A program made the translations under genes and the position numbers. 44,983 bases of DNA from an uncultured Shimia sp. Lineage in GTDB: Bacteria > Pseudomonadota > Alphaproteobacteria > Rhodobacterales > Rhodobacteraceae. The stretch is taken from positions 1 through 44,983 of the forward strand of contig NZ_CAJXIV010000022.1 in assembly GCF_913054185.1 (NCBI RefSeq), read 5' to 3'. Shown here piece by piece: positions 34,998 to 43,326 of this stretch. The stretch's first letter is position 1; each line of letters starts with the position of its first letter. The notes below the pieces were generated by a model. It made no database searches and was not told where the DNA came from. It was given only the letters and a program-made list of their open reading frames with translations.

Positions 34998-35100
34998 TTG
35001 TGTTTGTTTGGCGCGAACGCGGCGTGTTGTAAATACGAATTTTCAGAACGCACTCATTATGTAACAAATATCCATCATCGAAATTGGGAGTGAGACGAAG
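34998..35100. promoter_or_regulatory. Divergent promoter region, LysR regulator / hydratase operon
   Basis: This 103-bp AT-rich gap between divergent genes must carry both promoters and the LysR binding site. An imperfect inverted arrangement GTTGTAAATA ... TTATGTAACAA is present and could be part of the operator. A ribosome binding site, GGGAGTGAGACGAAG, precedes the start at 35101. Confidence 0.5.
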
Positions 35101-35949
35101 ATGGATATCGCGCATTTGGAAAACTGGATTGGGAAGTCGGAAAGCCGACTCGAAACTGTCAGCCCATTTCCTTCAAATGCGCTAGCCGCGACATTGGATC
35201 GCGAGGATCCGGAGTATGTTAACGGTACTTCCTTGCCGCCCCTTTGGCACTGGATGCATTTTCTTCAGCTCTTCAAACTTTCCGAGGCTGGGTATGATGG
35301 TCATGCCGCACTCGGAGGTTTCCTGCCCCCGGTGCCGCTCCCGCGTCGGATGTGGGCAGGAAGCCGACTGAATTTCCATGCACCGCTACGGATTGGGCGA
35401 GAGTTGAGGAAAGTATCGACGATCAAATCTGTGAAAACCAAGTCTGGGCGGTCTGGTCAATTGGTCTTCGTAACCGTCGGTCACCAGATTTTTGACGGCG
35501 ACACGCTTGGAAGCGACGAAGAGCATGACATAGTCTATCGCGAAGAGCCGAGCGTCGATGCGCCCGCGCCGGTGCCGCCTCAAGCTCCAGAAAAATGGGA
35601 GTTTAGTCGCGACATCAATCCTGACCCGGTTCTTCTGTTCCGGTATTCGGCTCTGACCTTCAACGGTCACCGAATTCACTATGACCAGCCGTTTTGCGTG
35701 ACCTCTGAGGGCTACAAGGGCTTGGTTGTGCATGGCCCACTGCTTGCCACAATGTTGCTTGATCTGCTGCGTCGCGAGAAGCCTGATGCTATTGTAAAAA
35801 GCTTTGAATTCCGCGCGTTGTCGACGATCTTCGATAACGAAATTTTCTCGGTGCACGGCGCGGCGGAAGAGGATGGAAAAAACTTCCGTCTCTGGGCCCG
35901 CCGGCAGGATGGCTCGCTTGCCATGAACGCCAAAGCAACAATTGCTTGA
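35101..35949 (+). CDS. ich: FAS1-like/MaoC-type hydratase, probable itaconyl-CoA hydratase
   Basis: This is a cytoplasmic hot-dog-fold hydratase of the MaoC/FAS1-like dehydratase type, 282 residues. It belongs to the group that includes mesaconyl-C4-CoA hydratase and the itaconyl-CoA hydratase Ich of Pseudomonas. The central block FRYSALTFNGHRIHYDQPF holds the hydratase dyad region (N-G-H-R-I-H-Y-D), followed by GLVVHGPLLATMLLDLLRR. In the proposed pathway it hydrates itaconyl-CoA to citramalyl-CoA. It is the first gene of an operon with an acyl-CoA dehydrogenase, a CoA-transferase and a CitE-like lyase. Substrate assignment rests on this context; mesaconyl-CoA is an alternative. Confidence 0.82.
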   Translation: MDIAHLENWIGKSESRLETVSPFPSNALAATLDREDPEYVNGTSLPPLWHWMHFLQLFKLSEAGYDGHAALGGFLPPVPLPRRMWAGSRLNFHAPLRIGRELRKVSTIKSVKTKSGRSGQLVFVTVGHQIFDGDTLGSDEEHDIVYREEPSVDAPAPVPPQAPEKWEFSRDINPDPVLLFRYSALTFNGHRIHYDQPFCVTSEGYKGLVVHGPLLATMLLDLLRREKPDAIVKSFEFRALSTIFDNEIFSVHGAAEEDGKNFRLWARRQDGSLAMNAKATIA

Positions 35950-35957
35950 GGCGTAGC

Positions 35958-37109
35958 ATGGATTTCGAGCACACTGACATCCGCGAAGCCGTTCAAGGGC
36001 TGTGCGCGACCTTCCCAGCTGAATATCACAGGGAAATTGATGAGCAGCGGGGCTATCCAGAAGCATTTGTAAATGCGCTGACAGAGGCCGGCTGGCTCGC
36101 AGCCATGATCCCAGAAGAATATGGCGGATCGGGCCTGGGCCTTACAGAAGCCAGCGTCATTATGGAAGAAATCAACAGGGCAGGGGGCAACTCCGGCGCT
36201 TGTCACGGCCAGATGTACAACATGGGTACCTTGTTGCGTCACGGCTCTGAAGAGCAAAAGCAGCGATATCTGCCCAGGATCGCCAGTGGCGAGTTGCGGC
36301 TTCAATCTATGGGGGTGACGGAACCGACCACCGGGACTGACACCACCAAGATCAAGACCACGGCGGTCAAAAAGGGAAACCGCTACGTCGTCAACGGTCA
36401 AAAGGTTTGGATCAGCCGAGTACAACATTCGGACCTTATGATTCTGCTGGCACGAACTACACCGATTGATCAGGTCAAAAAGAAGTCGCTTGGCATGTCG
36501 ATCTTCATGGTCGATCTGAAAGATGCCATCGGCAATGGGTTGGATGTGAACCCTATCCGGAACATGGTCAACCACGAGACCAGTGAGCTTTTCTTTGATG
36601 ATCTGGAAATCCCTGCGGAGAACCTGATCGGCGAAGAGGGCATGGGGTTTCGCTACATTCTGGACGGACTTAATGCAGAACGCACATTGATCGCTGCTGA
36701 ATGTATCGGTGATGGCCATTGGTTCATCGACAAGGTGAGCGCTTATGTAAAAGAGCGCGAGGTTTTTGGAAGGCCGATTGGTCAGAACCAGGGAGTTCAG
36801 TTCCCGATTGCAGAAGCCAAGATTGAGCTGGAAGCCGCCAACCTTATGCGGTTTCGCGCCTGTCAGCTCTTTGATGCTGGGAAGTCCTTTGGGGCCGAGG
36901 CCAACATGGCCAAATATCTTGCGGCAAAAGCCAGCTGGGAAGCGGCCAATGCCTGCCTGCAATTTCACGGCGGGTTCGGTTTCGCCACTGAATACGACGT
37001 GGAGCGCAAATTCCGCGAAACCCGGCTTTATCAGGTCGCGCCGATCTCCACCAATCTCATCCTTTCCTACATCGCCGAGCATGTTCTCGGCCTGCCGAGG
37101 TCTTTCTAA
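35958..37109 (+). CDS. Acyl-CoA dehydrogenase
   Basis: This is an FAD-dependent acyl-CoA dehydrogenase of about 383 residues with the usual helical N-domain, central beta domain (MGVTEPTTGTDT, WISRVQHSD) and helical C-domain (CLQFHGGFGFATEYDVERKFRETRLYQVAP). The position where many family members carry the catalytic Glu (YEGT) reads YQVAPIST. Either the base lies elsewhere or the enzyme belongs to the subfamily with this signature. The start at 35958 lies 8 bp after the hydratase stop; a TTG at 35946 is an alternative. A similar gene occurs in the Pseudomonas itaconate cluster. Its role is unsettled, possibly oxidation of a related C5 acyl-CoA such as methylsuccinyl-CoA. Confidence 0.88.
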   Translation: MDFEHTDIREAVQGLCATFPAEYHREIDEQRGYPEAFVNALTEAGWLAAMIPEEYGGSGLGLTEASVIMEEINRAGGNSGACHGQMYNMGTLLRHGSEEQKQRYLPRIASGELRLQSMGVTEPTTGTDTTKIKTTAVKKGNRYVVNGQKVWISRVQHSDLMILLARTTPIDQVKKKSLGMSIFMVDLKDAIGNGLDVNPIRNMVNHETSELFFDDLEIPAENLIGEEGMGFRYILDGLNAERTLIAAECIGDGHWFIDKVSAYVKEREVFGRPIGQNQGVQFPIAEAKIELEAANLMRFRACQLFDAGKSFGAEANMAKYLAAKASWEAANACLQFHGGFGFATEYDVERKFRETRLYQVAPISTNLILSYIAEHVLGLPRSF

Positions 37110-38284
37110 TGCTCCCACTTGAAGGAATTACAGTCGTTAGTCTTGAACATGCGATTGCTGCGCCTTTCGCAACCCGCCAGCTTGCTGACATGGGCGCACG
37201 TGTCATTAAGGTTGAGCGCCCTGGCGTTGGGGATTTTGCGCGCAACTACGACACCCGCGTGAATGGGATGGCCTCGCACTTCGTCTGGACGAACCGGTCG
37301 AAAGAAAGCCTGACGCTCGATGTTAAACATGCGGAAGGCAGCGTCATTCTTCAGAAATTGGTCGCGGGAGCTGACGTGGTTGTTCAGAATCTTGCTCCCG
37401 GCGCCGCCGCACGGCTTGGCCTCGGCTACGATGAACTTTCCAAGACCAATCCAGGCGTTATCGTTTGCAACATTTCTGGCTACGGCAAAGGTGGCCCAGA
37501 TGAAAAGCGCAAGGCTTATGATCTGCTTGTGCAATCGGAATCTGGATTTGTCACAACAACCGGCACAACTGAAACCCCAAGCAAAGCCGGGATTTCAATC
37601 GCCGACATTTCTGCGGGCATGTATACCTACACGAATATTCTGGCTGCGATTATCCAGCGCGGAAGGACTGGTAAAGGCTGCGAAATCGACCTGTCTATGC
37701 TCGACGCGATGACGGAATGGATGTCCTATCCCCTGTACTACGCTTATGAGGGGGCCGAACCCCCCGCACGCGCCGGTGCAAGCCATGCCACGATCTTTCC
37801 ATATGGCCCTTTTGCAGTGGGCGACGGGCGCACCGTGATCCTCGGGTTACAAAATGAACGGGAGTGGAAAGCCTTCTGCGAGACAGTGCTTGAAAGCCAT
37901 GACCTGACCACTGATGTGCGGTTTGTATCAAATAGTTTGCGCGCAAAAAACAAATCTGAACTGACAAAGATTATCACAGCCAAATTCTCTGATCTGACGA
38001 CCGAATTAGTTATCGAGCGGCTGGACCACGCGGGCATCGCCAACGCAAACCTGAACGAGATGTCAGACGTCTGGAAACATGTACAGTTCGAAGCGCGCAA
38101 TCGCTGGCGCGAGGTAGACACGCCGGCTGGTCGAATTCCCGCGCTCCTTCCTCCGGGTGGGATCGGATCAGAACCACGCATGGACGCGGTGCCGGATCTC
38201 GGTGAGCACTCTCACGCAATCTTGGCTGAAATTGGCTATTCCGAAGAAGGAATCGGCGAACTGCAAAATGAGAAGGTGATCTGA
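37109..38284 (+). CDS. ict: Class III CoA-transferase (CaiB/BaiF), probable itaconate CoA-transferase
   Basis: This is a cytoplasmic family III CoA-transferase of 391 residues that would activate the imported dicarboxylate to its CoA ester, probably with succinyl-CoA as donor. Family blocks include the N-terminal LPLEGITVVSLEHAIAAPFATRQLADMGARVIKVERP, the nucleophile D166 in GISIADISAGMY, and GCEIDLSMLDAMTEW. It shares one base with the dehydrogenase stop (TAATG) and one with the lyase start (TGATG), so all three are coupled. Itaconate as substrate is inferred from the cluster; related enzymes act on succinate, citramalate or mesaconate. Confidence 0.85.
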   Translation: MLPLEGITVVSLEHAIAAPFATRQLADMGARVIKVERPGVGDFARNYDTRVNGMASHFVWTNRSKESLTLDVKHAEGSVILQKLVAGADVVVQNLAPGAAARLGLGYDELSKTNPGVIVCNISGYGKGGPDEKRKAYDLLVQSESGFVTTTGTTETPSKAGISIADISAGMYTYTNILAAIIQRGRTGKGCEIDLSMLDAMTEWMSYPLYYAYEGAEPPARAGASHATIFPYGPFAVGDGRTVILGLQNEREWKAFCETVLESHDLTTDVRFVSNSLRAKNKSELTKIITAKFSDLTTELVIERLDHAGIANANLNEMSDVWKHVQFEARNRWREVDTPAGRIPALLPPGGIGSEPRMDAVPDLGEHSHAILAEIGYSEEGIGELQNEKVI

Positions 38285-39105
38285 TGACCGATTTGAATTC
38301 GGCACGCAGCCTTCTCTTTGTCCCCGGGGACCGCCCCGAGCGCTTTGTGAAAGCGGCTGCGTCGGGTGCCCACGCTATCATCATTGACCTAGAGGACGCT
38401 GTTTCTCCTGAAGACAAAGCTAACGCTCGTTTCAATATTATTAAATTCCTCAATGACGGGGCGGGTGGAAATGTTCTCGTTCGTATCAATGACGGAGCAA
38501 GTGCCTTTTATGAAGGCGATCTTGATGTAGCTCAGCACCCAAACCTTTCGGGTGTGATCCTCCCAAAGGCCAACACTCGGCATGTTACCGAATTGCTTCA
38601 CAAGATGGAGTGCCCTGTTTGGCCCTTGGTCGAGACTATTCAAGGTGTCTCCGAGGTCCGTGAATTTGCAGTGCTACACAATGTACAGCGCTTGTTGCTC
38701 GGCACAATCGACCTGTCAAATGAGATGGGTTTGGACGTGGCTCACCCCGGTGGTAAGTCCATGTTGGATCAGGCGCGATTTAAGCTGGTTTCCGCTTCGG
38801 GCATGGCCGCCATTTCACCACCGATCGATGGCGTATTTCCTTCGCTGGATGACGAACCCGGTTTGATAGCGGCCGCGGAAAACGCCAGGGCATCTGGAAT
38901 GGGCGGTATGATGTGCATTCACCCTCGCCAGATAGGCGCGGTGCACACTGCGTTTGCTCCAAGCGCTATGGATATCGAATGGGCCCAGGCAGTTATTGAA
39001 GCGTCATCCAACGAGAAAAGCAGCTTTCGGTTTCGTGGTCAGATGATCGACAAGCCAGTCTTGGATAGGGCCAAGGGCATCCTGAACGCAGAGGTTTTGG
39101 GATGA
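38284..39105 (+). CDS. ccl: CitE-like CoA-ester lyase, probable citramalyl-CoA lyase
   Basis: This is a TIM-barrel lyase of the HpcH/HpaI-CitE family, 273 residues, which would split citramalyl-CoA into acetyl-CoA and pyruvate. Visible family features are RSLLFVPGDRPERFVKAAASG at the N-terminus, the metal-ligand block IIIDLEDAVSPEDK, the core LVETIQGVSEV with its catalytic Glu, and GMMCIHPRQIGAVHTAF near the end. It overlaps the AraC-type gene downstream by 4 bp. Malyl-CoA type activity is the main alternative, but the neighbours favour citramalyl-CoA. Confidence 0.87.
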   Translation: MTDLNSARSLLFVPGDRPERFVKAAASGAHAIIIDLEDAVSPEDKANARFNIIKFLNDGAGGNVLVRINDGASAFYEGDLDVAQHPNLSGVILPKANTRHVTELLHKMECPVWPLVETIQGVSEVREFAVLHNVQRLLLGTIDLSNEMGLDVAHPGGKSMLDQARFKLVSASGMAAISPPIDGVFPSLDDEPGLIAAAENARASGMGGMMCIHPRQIGAVHTAFAPSAMDIEWAQAVIEASSNEKSSFRFRGQMIDKPVLDRAKGILNAEVLG

Positions 39106-39902
39106 ACCAGCGGCTTCCGGACATACGGGCTATAACCTATCGTCAATGTGCAGACACTGAGGTGCGCACGTTGCTTCTCCCGGCGTCCATCCTTCTTCAT
39201 ATTGAAGCGGGAAGCAAACAGATCAGCACTCTTGACAATAAAACCCAGTGTGCGTCTTCGGGTGACTTTGTGTTTTTGCAGAGCCACACAGAATTCACCA
39301 TTCGAAACAATACTGGTCCACTGGGCGACTACGTAGCGCAGGGTCTGGTTTTCCACGGGAACGGTCTGTCTGACCAATTGGCTCACAGCCAAAACAAGAG
39401 CGAGGCATTTCGATGCTTCAAACCACCAACGGAAATGGTTGAGGCGTTTGCCCGAATGCGAATGGCCACGCAGCATTCCGAGCTTCCCGATGAGGTAGTT
39501 TTCGCGCGTTTCACAGAGCTGAAGGCCTGGCTGTCGCGGCTTGCAATTCGATTGTCGTATTCAGCCAGACTGACGCTGGTTCATAGACTCAGAGAGATGC
39601 TGGCAGGTGACTTGGCCCACCCTTGGCGTGGAACGGAAGTCGCTGTGAAACTTGGAATGAGTGAAGCCTCTTTGCGTCGAAACCTGGCCCGGGAAGGAAC
39701 AAGTTTTTCGAAAGTCTTGCGCGAGGCAAGACTCCAAAGCGCACTTGAACGCCTTCAGACGTCGGAACAATCGCTGGCCGAAATCGCCTACAATACGGGT
39801 TTTTCTTCGCATTCCCACTTTACGGATGTGTTCCGTAAGCACTTCGAATTTCCCCCCAGTCATCTGAGGGGGCGAGGAGAACCGCAATTGAACGAGATCT
39901 AA
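39102..39902 (+). CDS. AraC-family transcriptional regulator
   Basis: This is a 266-residue AraC/XylS-type regulator. The C-terminal part (about 160-255) has the two helix-turn-helix motifs, with GTEVAVKLGMSEASLRRNLAREGTSF and the signature ERLQTSEQSLAEIAYNTGFSSHSHFTDVFRKHFEFPPSHLR. The N-terminal part is a cupin-like sensor region without clear similarity. It is translationally coupled to the lyase gene (ATGA), so it is made together with the catabolic enzymes and precedes the TRAP genes by 91 bp. It may control the transporter genes. A second regulator next to the LysR gene is unusual for this kind of cluster. Confidence 0.92.
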   Translation: MNQRLPDIRAITYRQCADTEVRTLLLPASILLHIEAGSKQISTLDNKTQCASSGDFVFLQSHTEFTIRNNTGPLGDYVAQGLVFHGNGLSDQLAHSQNKSEAFRCFKPPTEMVEAFARMRMATQHSELPDEVVFARFTELKAWLSRLAIRLSYSARLTLVHRLREMLAGDLAHPWRGTEVAVKLGMSEASLRRNLAREGTSFSKVLREARLQSALERLQTSEQSLAEIAYNTGFSSHSHFTDVFRKHFEFPPSHLRGRGEPQLNEI

Positions 39903-39993
39903 CAGAATTTGATCTGATCAAGAAAGGAGAGAGTCGGATCATTGAAGCAAAAGTATGTACTTACAAGGCCCTACAACAAAATGGGAGGATACC

Positions 39994-40995
39994 ATGATGG
40001 AACTAAAAACACTGGCTTGCGCCGCACTTTTCACAATCACATCTCAGGCAGCACTGGCGGCATGTGACCCCGGCGAAACCGTGATCAAATTCAGCCATGT
40101 CACTAACACAGACAAGCACCCAAAGGGGATAGCTGCATCTCTTTTGGAACAACGTGTCAATGACGAGATGGACGGCAAGGTGTGTATGGAGGTGTTTCCC
40201 AACTCGACACTCTATGACGACAACAAAGTGCTGGAAGCCATGTTGCAGGGTGACATTCAACTCGCAGCGCCTTCGTTGTCGAAATTCGAGAAGTTCACCA
40301 GACAGTTCCGTATCTTCGACCTGCCGTTTATGTTCAAGAGCGTTGATGCGGTCGATGCATTCCAGTCGTCTGATGCCGGTCAAGGCCTGTTGGATTCGAT
40401 GCAGCGCCGTGGCCTTCAAGGCCTGGCCTACTGGCACAATGGCATGAAGCAGATGTCGGCCAATGTTCCGCTTGTAGTGCCGACCGATGCCGATGGGCTC
40501 AAATTCCGCGTACAATCGTCTGATGTTCTGGTGGCGCAAATGGAGGCTATCGGTGGCTCACCTCAGAAGATGTCTTTCTCGGAGGTTTATGGTGCTCTGC
40601 AACAAGGTGTTGTCGACGGGCAAGAAAACACCTGGTCGAATATCTTCGGCAAGAAGTTCTTCGAAGTACAGGACGGTGTGACCGAAACCAATCACGGTAT
40701 TATTGATTACCTCGTCGTGACCTCTGTCGACTGGCTTGAGAGTCTAGAACCTGGCGTTCGCGACCAGTTCCTGACCATTCTGGCAGAGGTCACAGAAACA
40801 CGTAACGGTGAATCTACCGCGGTCAACGAAGCGGCCAAGCAGTCTATCATCGAGGCAGGCGGAACCATCCGTCAGCTGACCAACGAACAACGTCAGCAAT
40901 GGGTCGATGTCATGAAACCAGTTTGGGATCAGTTTGCAGGTGATGTTGGTCAAGAGAACATCGATGCCGCGCAGGCGATCAACGCCGGTCTCTGA
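39994..40995 (+). CDS. dctP: TRAP transporter substrate-binding protein DctP
   Basis: This is the periplasmic binding protein of a tripartite ATP-independent transporter for organic acids. The start at 39994 follows GGGAGG by five bases (the ATG at 39997 is equally possible) and yields a signal peptide ending near ALAACDPGE. The family features are a ligand-binding core with the conserved Arg in GLKFRVQSSDV (about residue 155), the GGSPQKMSFSEVYGALQQGVVDGQENT block, and a length of about 333. An intrinsic terminator follows it, separating it from dctQ and dctM. Cluster context suggests C5- or C4-dicarboxylates such as itaconate. Confidence 0.95.
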   Translation: MMELKTLACAALFTITSQAALAACDPGETVIKFSHVTNTDKHPKGIAASLLEQRVNDEMDGKVCMEVFPNSTLYDDNKVLEAMLQGDIQLAAPSLSKFEKFTRQFRIFDLPFMFKSVDAVDAFQSSDAGQGLLDSMQRRGLQGLAYWHNGMKQMSANVPLVVPTDADGLKFRVQSSDVLVAQMEAIGGSPQKMSFSEVYGALQQGVVDGQENTWSNIFGKKFFEVQDGVTETNHGIIDYLVVTSVDWLESLEPGVRDQFLTILAEVTETRNGESTAVNEAAKQSIIEAGGTIRQLTNEQRQQWVDVMKPVWDQFAGDVGQENIDAAQAINAGL

Positions 40996-41010
40996 ATTTC
41001 TACTTTGCCA

Positions 41011-41042
41011 GAAGGCCCGGCAAGTTCGGGCCTTCTTTTTTT
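41011..41042 (+). terminator. Intrinsic terminator between dctP and dctQ
   Basis: GAAGGCCCG and CGGGCCTTC form a perfect 9-bp GC-rich stem around a 7-nt loop, followed by seven T residues. It lies 15 bp after the dctP stop and 36 bp ahead of dctQ. As the same operon continues, it probably acts as a leaky terminator, giving more binding protein than membrane subunits. Confidence 0.9.
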
Positions 41043-41078
41043 ATTGCTGATCCCACACCAAGACATGGGAGGAAAATC

Positions 41079-41753
41079 ATGTACAAAAATCCGGGAGAAT
41101 CCCTGATCGATAGGTTGGAAGAGAACCTGATATCGATCTTGTTGGGGGTGATGACATTGGTGACATTTGCCAATGTGATAGCGCGCAAAGCGTTTAATTC
41201 GAACATTCTGTGGGGTCTGGAGTTGACGGTGTTCCTGTTTGGCTGGCTTGTGTTGCTAGGTGCATCCTATGCAGTCCAAAAGGGGGCGCACCTCGGCGTA
41301 GATGCCATTATAAGTTTACTTTCTGCGCCCGCACGACGGTTACTCGCAATCATCGCAGCACTCATCTGCGTTGGCTTCTCATTTCTTTTGCTGAAGGGAT
41401 CCTGGGACTATTGGGCAAATTTTGCCAACCTACCCGGCACCGAAGGGCGTTGGTTTCCTCTTGGGTTCGAGAGCAAGTACCTTGGGAAGGGTTGGTATGA
41501 AGTAAATGACATTCCGCATCCGTTCCTTTTGGGATGGATGGAGACTGTTTTTAACGAGGGCGAGCCTTACGAAAAGCTCCCCCGATTGGTGCCGTATGCG
41601 GTTCTGCCGCTTTCCATGGCACTCTTGCTGTTTCGATTTTCACAATCTGTCTACTTCGTCTGGATTGGCAAAAACGATCGGATCGTTGCGAGCCATGAAG
41701 TTGAAGACGAAATCCAGGAAGTCAAAGAGCTGCACGGGGAGACCTACAAATGA
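41079..41753 (+). CDS. dctQ: TRAP transporter small permease DctQ
   Basis: This is the small membrane subunit of the TRAP transporter, with about four membrane helices. The family pattern is clear: ENLISILLGVMTLVTFANVIARKAFNSNILWGLELTVFLFGWLVLLGASYAVQKGAHLGVD. The 224-residue protein is longer than many DctQ (about 160-180) because of an extended loop between helices 3 and 4 (about 115-165: SWDYWANFANLPGTEGRWFPLG...) and a charged C-terminal tail. It has a strong GGGAGG site and overlaps dctM by 4 bp. Confidence 0.93.
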   Translation: MYKNPGESLIDRLEENLISILLGVMTLVTFANVIARKAFNSNILWGLELTVFLFGWLVLLGASYAVQKGAHLGVDAIISLLSAPARRLLAIIAALICVGFSFLLLKGSWDYWANFANLPGTEGRWFPLGFESKYLGKGWYEVNDIPHPFLLGWMETVFNEGEPYEKLPRLVPYAVLPLSMALLLFRFSQSVYFVWIGKNDRIVASHEVEDEIQEVKELHGETYK

Positions 41754-43144
41754 CCGTATTTCTCCTCTTCGTCATGATTATTGGCTTTCTGTTGATCGGT
41801 GTGCCGATTGCAGTTGCCCTGGGTATGTCGTCCGTTCTTTTTCTGTTGTGGTTTTCGGACGCCTCGCTGGCCTCTGTGGCGCAAACTCTTTTCAGCGCTT
41901 TTGAAGGACACTTTACGCTATTGGCCATTCCATTCTTCATCCTTGCCTCCAGCTTTATGTCTACAGGTGGTGTAGCTCAGCGGATCATCCGCTTTTCAAT
42001 TGCCTGTGTTGGCCACTTGCGCGGTGGGCTGGCAATTTCGGGCGTCTTTGCATGCATGATGTTTGCCGCTTTGTCTGGATCATCGCCAGCCACCGTGGTT
42101 GCCATCGGTTCCATCGTGATTGCTGCAATGCGTCAAGCAGGTTACTCAAAAGAATTTGCCGCTGGCGTGATATGTAATGCAGGCACCTTGGGCATCCTTA
42201 TTCCGCCATCCATCGTTATGGTTGTATATGCCGCCGCCGTCGAGGTTTCGGTTGGGCGTATGTTCCTCGCAGGGGTAATTCCTGGAATTTTGGCAGGCCT
42301 GATGTTGATGATCGCCATTTATGTCATGGCGCGTATCAAGGACATGCCGAAAGGCGAATGGCAAGGTTGGCGCGAGATTTGGTATAGTTTCCAAGATGCA
42401 GCGTGGGGCCTGCTACTCATCGTCATTATCATGGTTGGTATCTATGGTATCCCTGGGGTTACAGGGGCGTTCTTCACGCCAACCGAGGCGGCGGCCGTTG
42501 CTTCTGTTTATGCTTTCTTTGTTGCAACTTTCATCTACCGGGATATGGGGCCTCTGGCAGCCAAAAACGAAGGTGAGCCAAGTTCGATACTCAAAAAACC
42601 ACAAGCATTGATTACCGCCTGGGTGCATGTCGACACACGTCGAACGCTTTTTGAGGCGGGTAAGCTGACCATCACTTTGATGTTCGTGATCGCGAATGCT
42701 CTGATCTTGAAACATGTGTTGACGGAGGAGCAGATCCCACAAGCCGTTGCAAACGCGATGCTATCGGCAGGTTTCGGACCCGTCATGTTCCTTGTGGTGG
42801 TCAATGTGATCCTATTGATCGGCGGACAATTCATGGAGCCCTCTGGCCTGCTGGTGATCGTTGCTCCGTTGGTGTTTCCGATTGCTATCGAGCTTGGAAT
42901 TGATCCGATTCACCTGGGCATCATCATGGTGGTCAACATGGAAATCGGTATGATTACGCCGCCGGTCGGGCTGAACCTCTTCGTGACCTCCGGCGTTGCT
43001 GCGATGCCGATGATGGGTGTGGTTCGAGCAGCCCTACCGTTCCTTGCTGTATTGTTCGTCTTCCTGATTATGGTGACCTACATCCCTGCGATATCTACGT
43101 TTCTACCCAACACCTTTATGGGTCCGGAGATCATCACCAAGTAA
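41750..43144 (+). CDS. dctM: TRAP transporter large permease DctM
   Basis: This is the large membrane subunit that carries the sodium-coupled transport pathway, with around twelve membrane helices and two scissor-type hairpins. Recognisable blocks are FAALSGSSPATVVAIGSIVIAAM and NAGTLGILIPPSIVMVVYAAAVEVSVGRMFLAGVIPG in the first half, and EIGMITPPVGLNLFVTSGVA in the second. Length 464 is slightly above the common 425-445. A hydrophilic loop near residues 265-300 (KNEGEPSSILKKPQ) accounts for the difference. It is coupled to dctQ (ATGA) and is the last gene of the operon. Confidence 0.95.
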   Translation: MTVFLLFVMIIGFLLIGVPIAVALGMSSVLFLLWFSDASLASVAQTLFSAFEGHFTLLAIPFFILASSFMSTGGVAQRIIRFSIACVGHLRGGLAISGVFACMMFAALSGSSPATVVAIGSIVIAAMRQAGYSKEFAAGVICNAGTLGILIPPSIVMVVYAAAVEVSVGRMFLAGVIPGILAGLMLMIAIYVMARIKDMPKGEWQGWREIWYSFQDAAWGLLLIVIIMVGIYGIPGVTGAFFTPTEAAAVASVYAFFVATFIYRDMGPLAAKNEGEPSSILKKPQALITAWVHVDTRRTLFEAGKLTITLMFVIANALILKHVLTEEQIPQAVANAMLSAGFGPVMFLVVVNVILLIGGQFMEPSGLLVIVAPLVFPIAIELGIDPIHLGIIMVVNMEIGMITPPVGLNLFVTSGVAAMPMMGVVRAALPFLAVLFVFLIMVTYIPAISTFLPNTFMGPEIITK

Positions 43145-43150
43145 GAGCTA

Positions 43151-43183
43151 TTCTCGGGCAATTGAAATTCTGTGGCCCGAGAA
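43151..43183 (+). terminator. Hairpin downstream of dctM
   Basis: TTCTCGGGC and GCCCGAGAA form a perfect 9-bp stem with a 15-nt loop, starting 6 bp past the dctM stop. No T-run follows, so it may be a weak or factor-assisted terminator, or a message-stabilising structure. The rest of the gap to 43326 should hold the pyruvate carboxylase promoter. Confidence 0.5.
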
Positions 43184-43326
43184 ACTCGAACACTCAAAGA
43201 CATCGGTTCGCAAAAGCCTTGTCCCACATGGTGCCTTTTCGGTTTGTGCCGCTGAAACTGTCACGATGGAATACGCTGGCGAAGTGACTAATCGCTCTTT
43301 GACTTTCAAAGTAGAAAGTGGCTTAC

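Noticed and set aside
35712-37118. A 468-residue open frame on the minus strand
   Set aside because: It is antisense to the hydratase 3' end and the acyl-CoA dehydrogenase gene. Those plus-strand frames match known families and the minus frame matches nothing.
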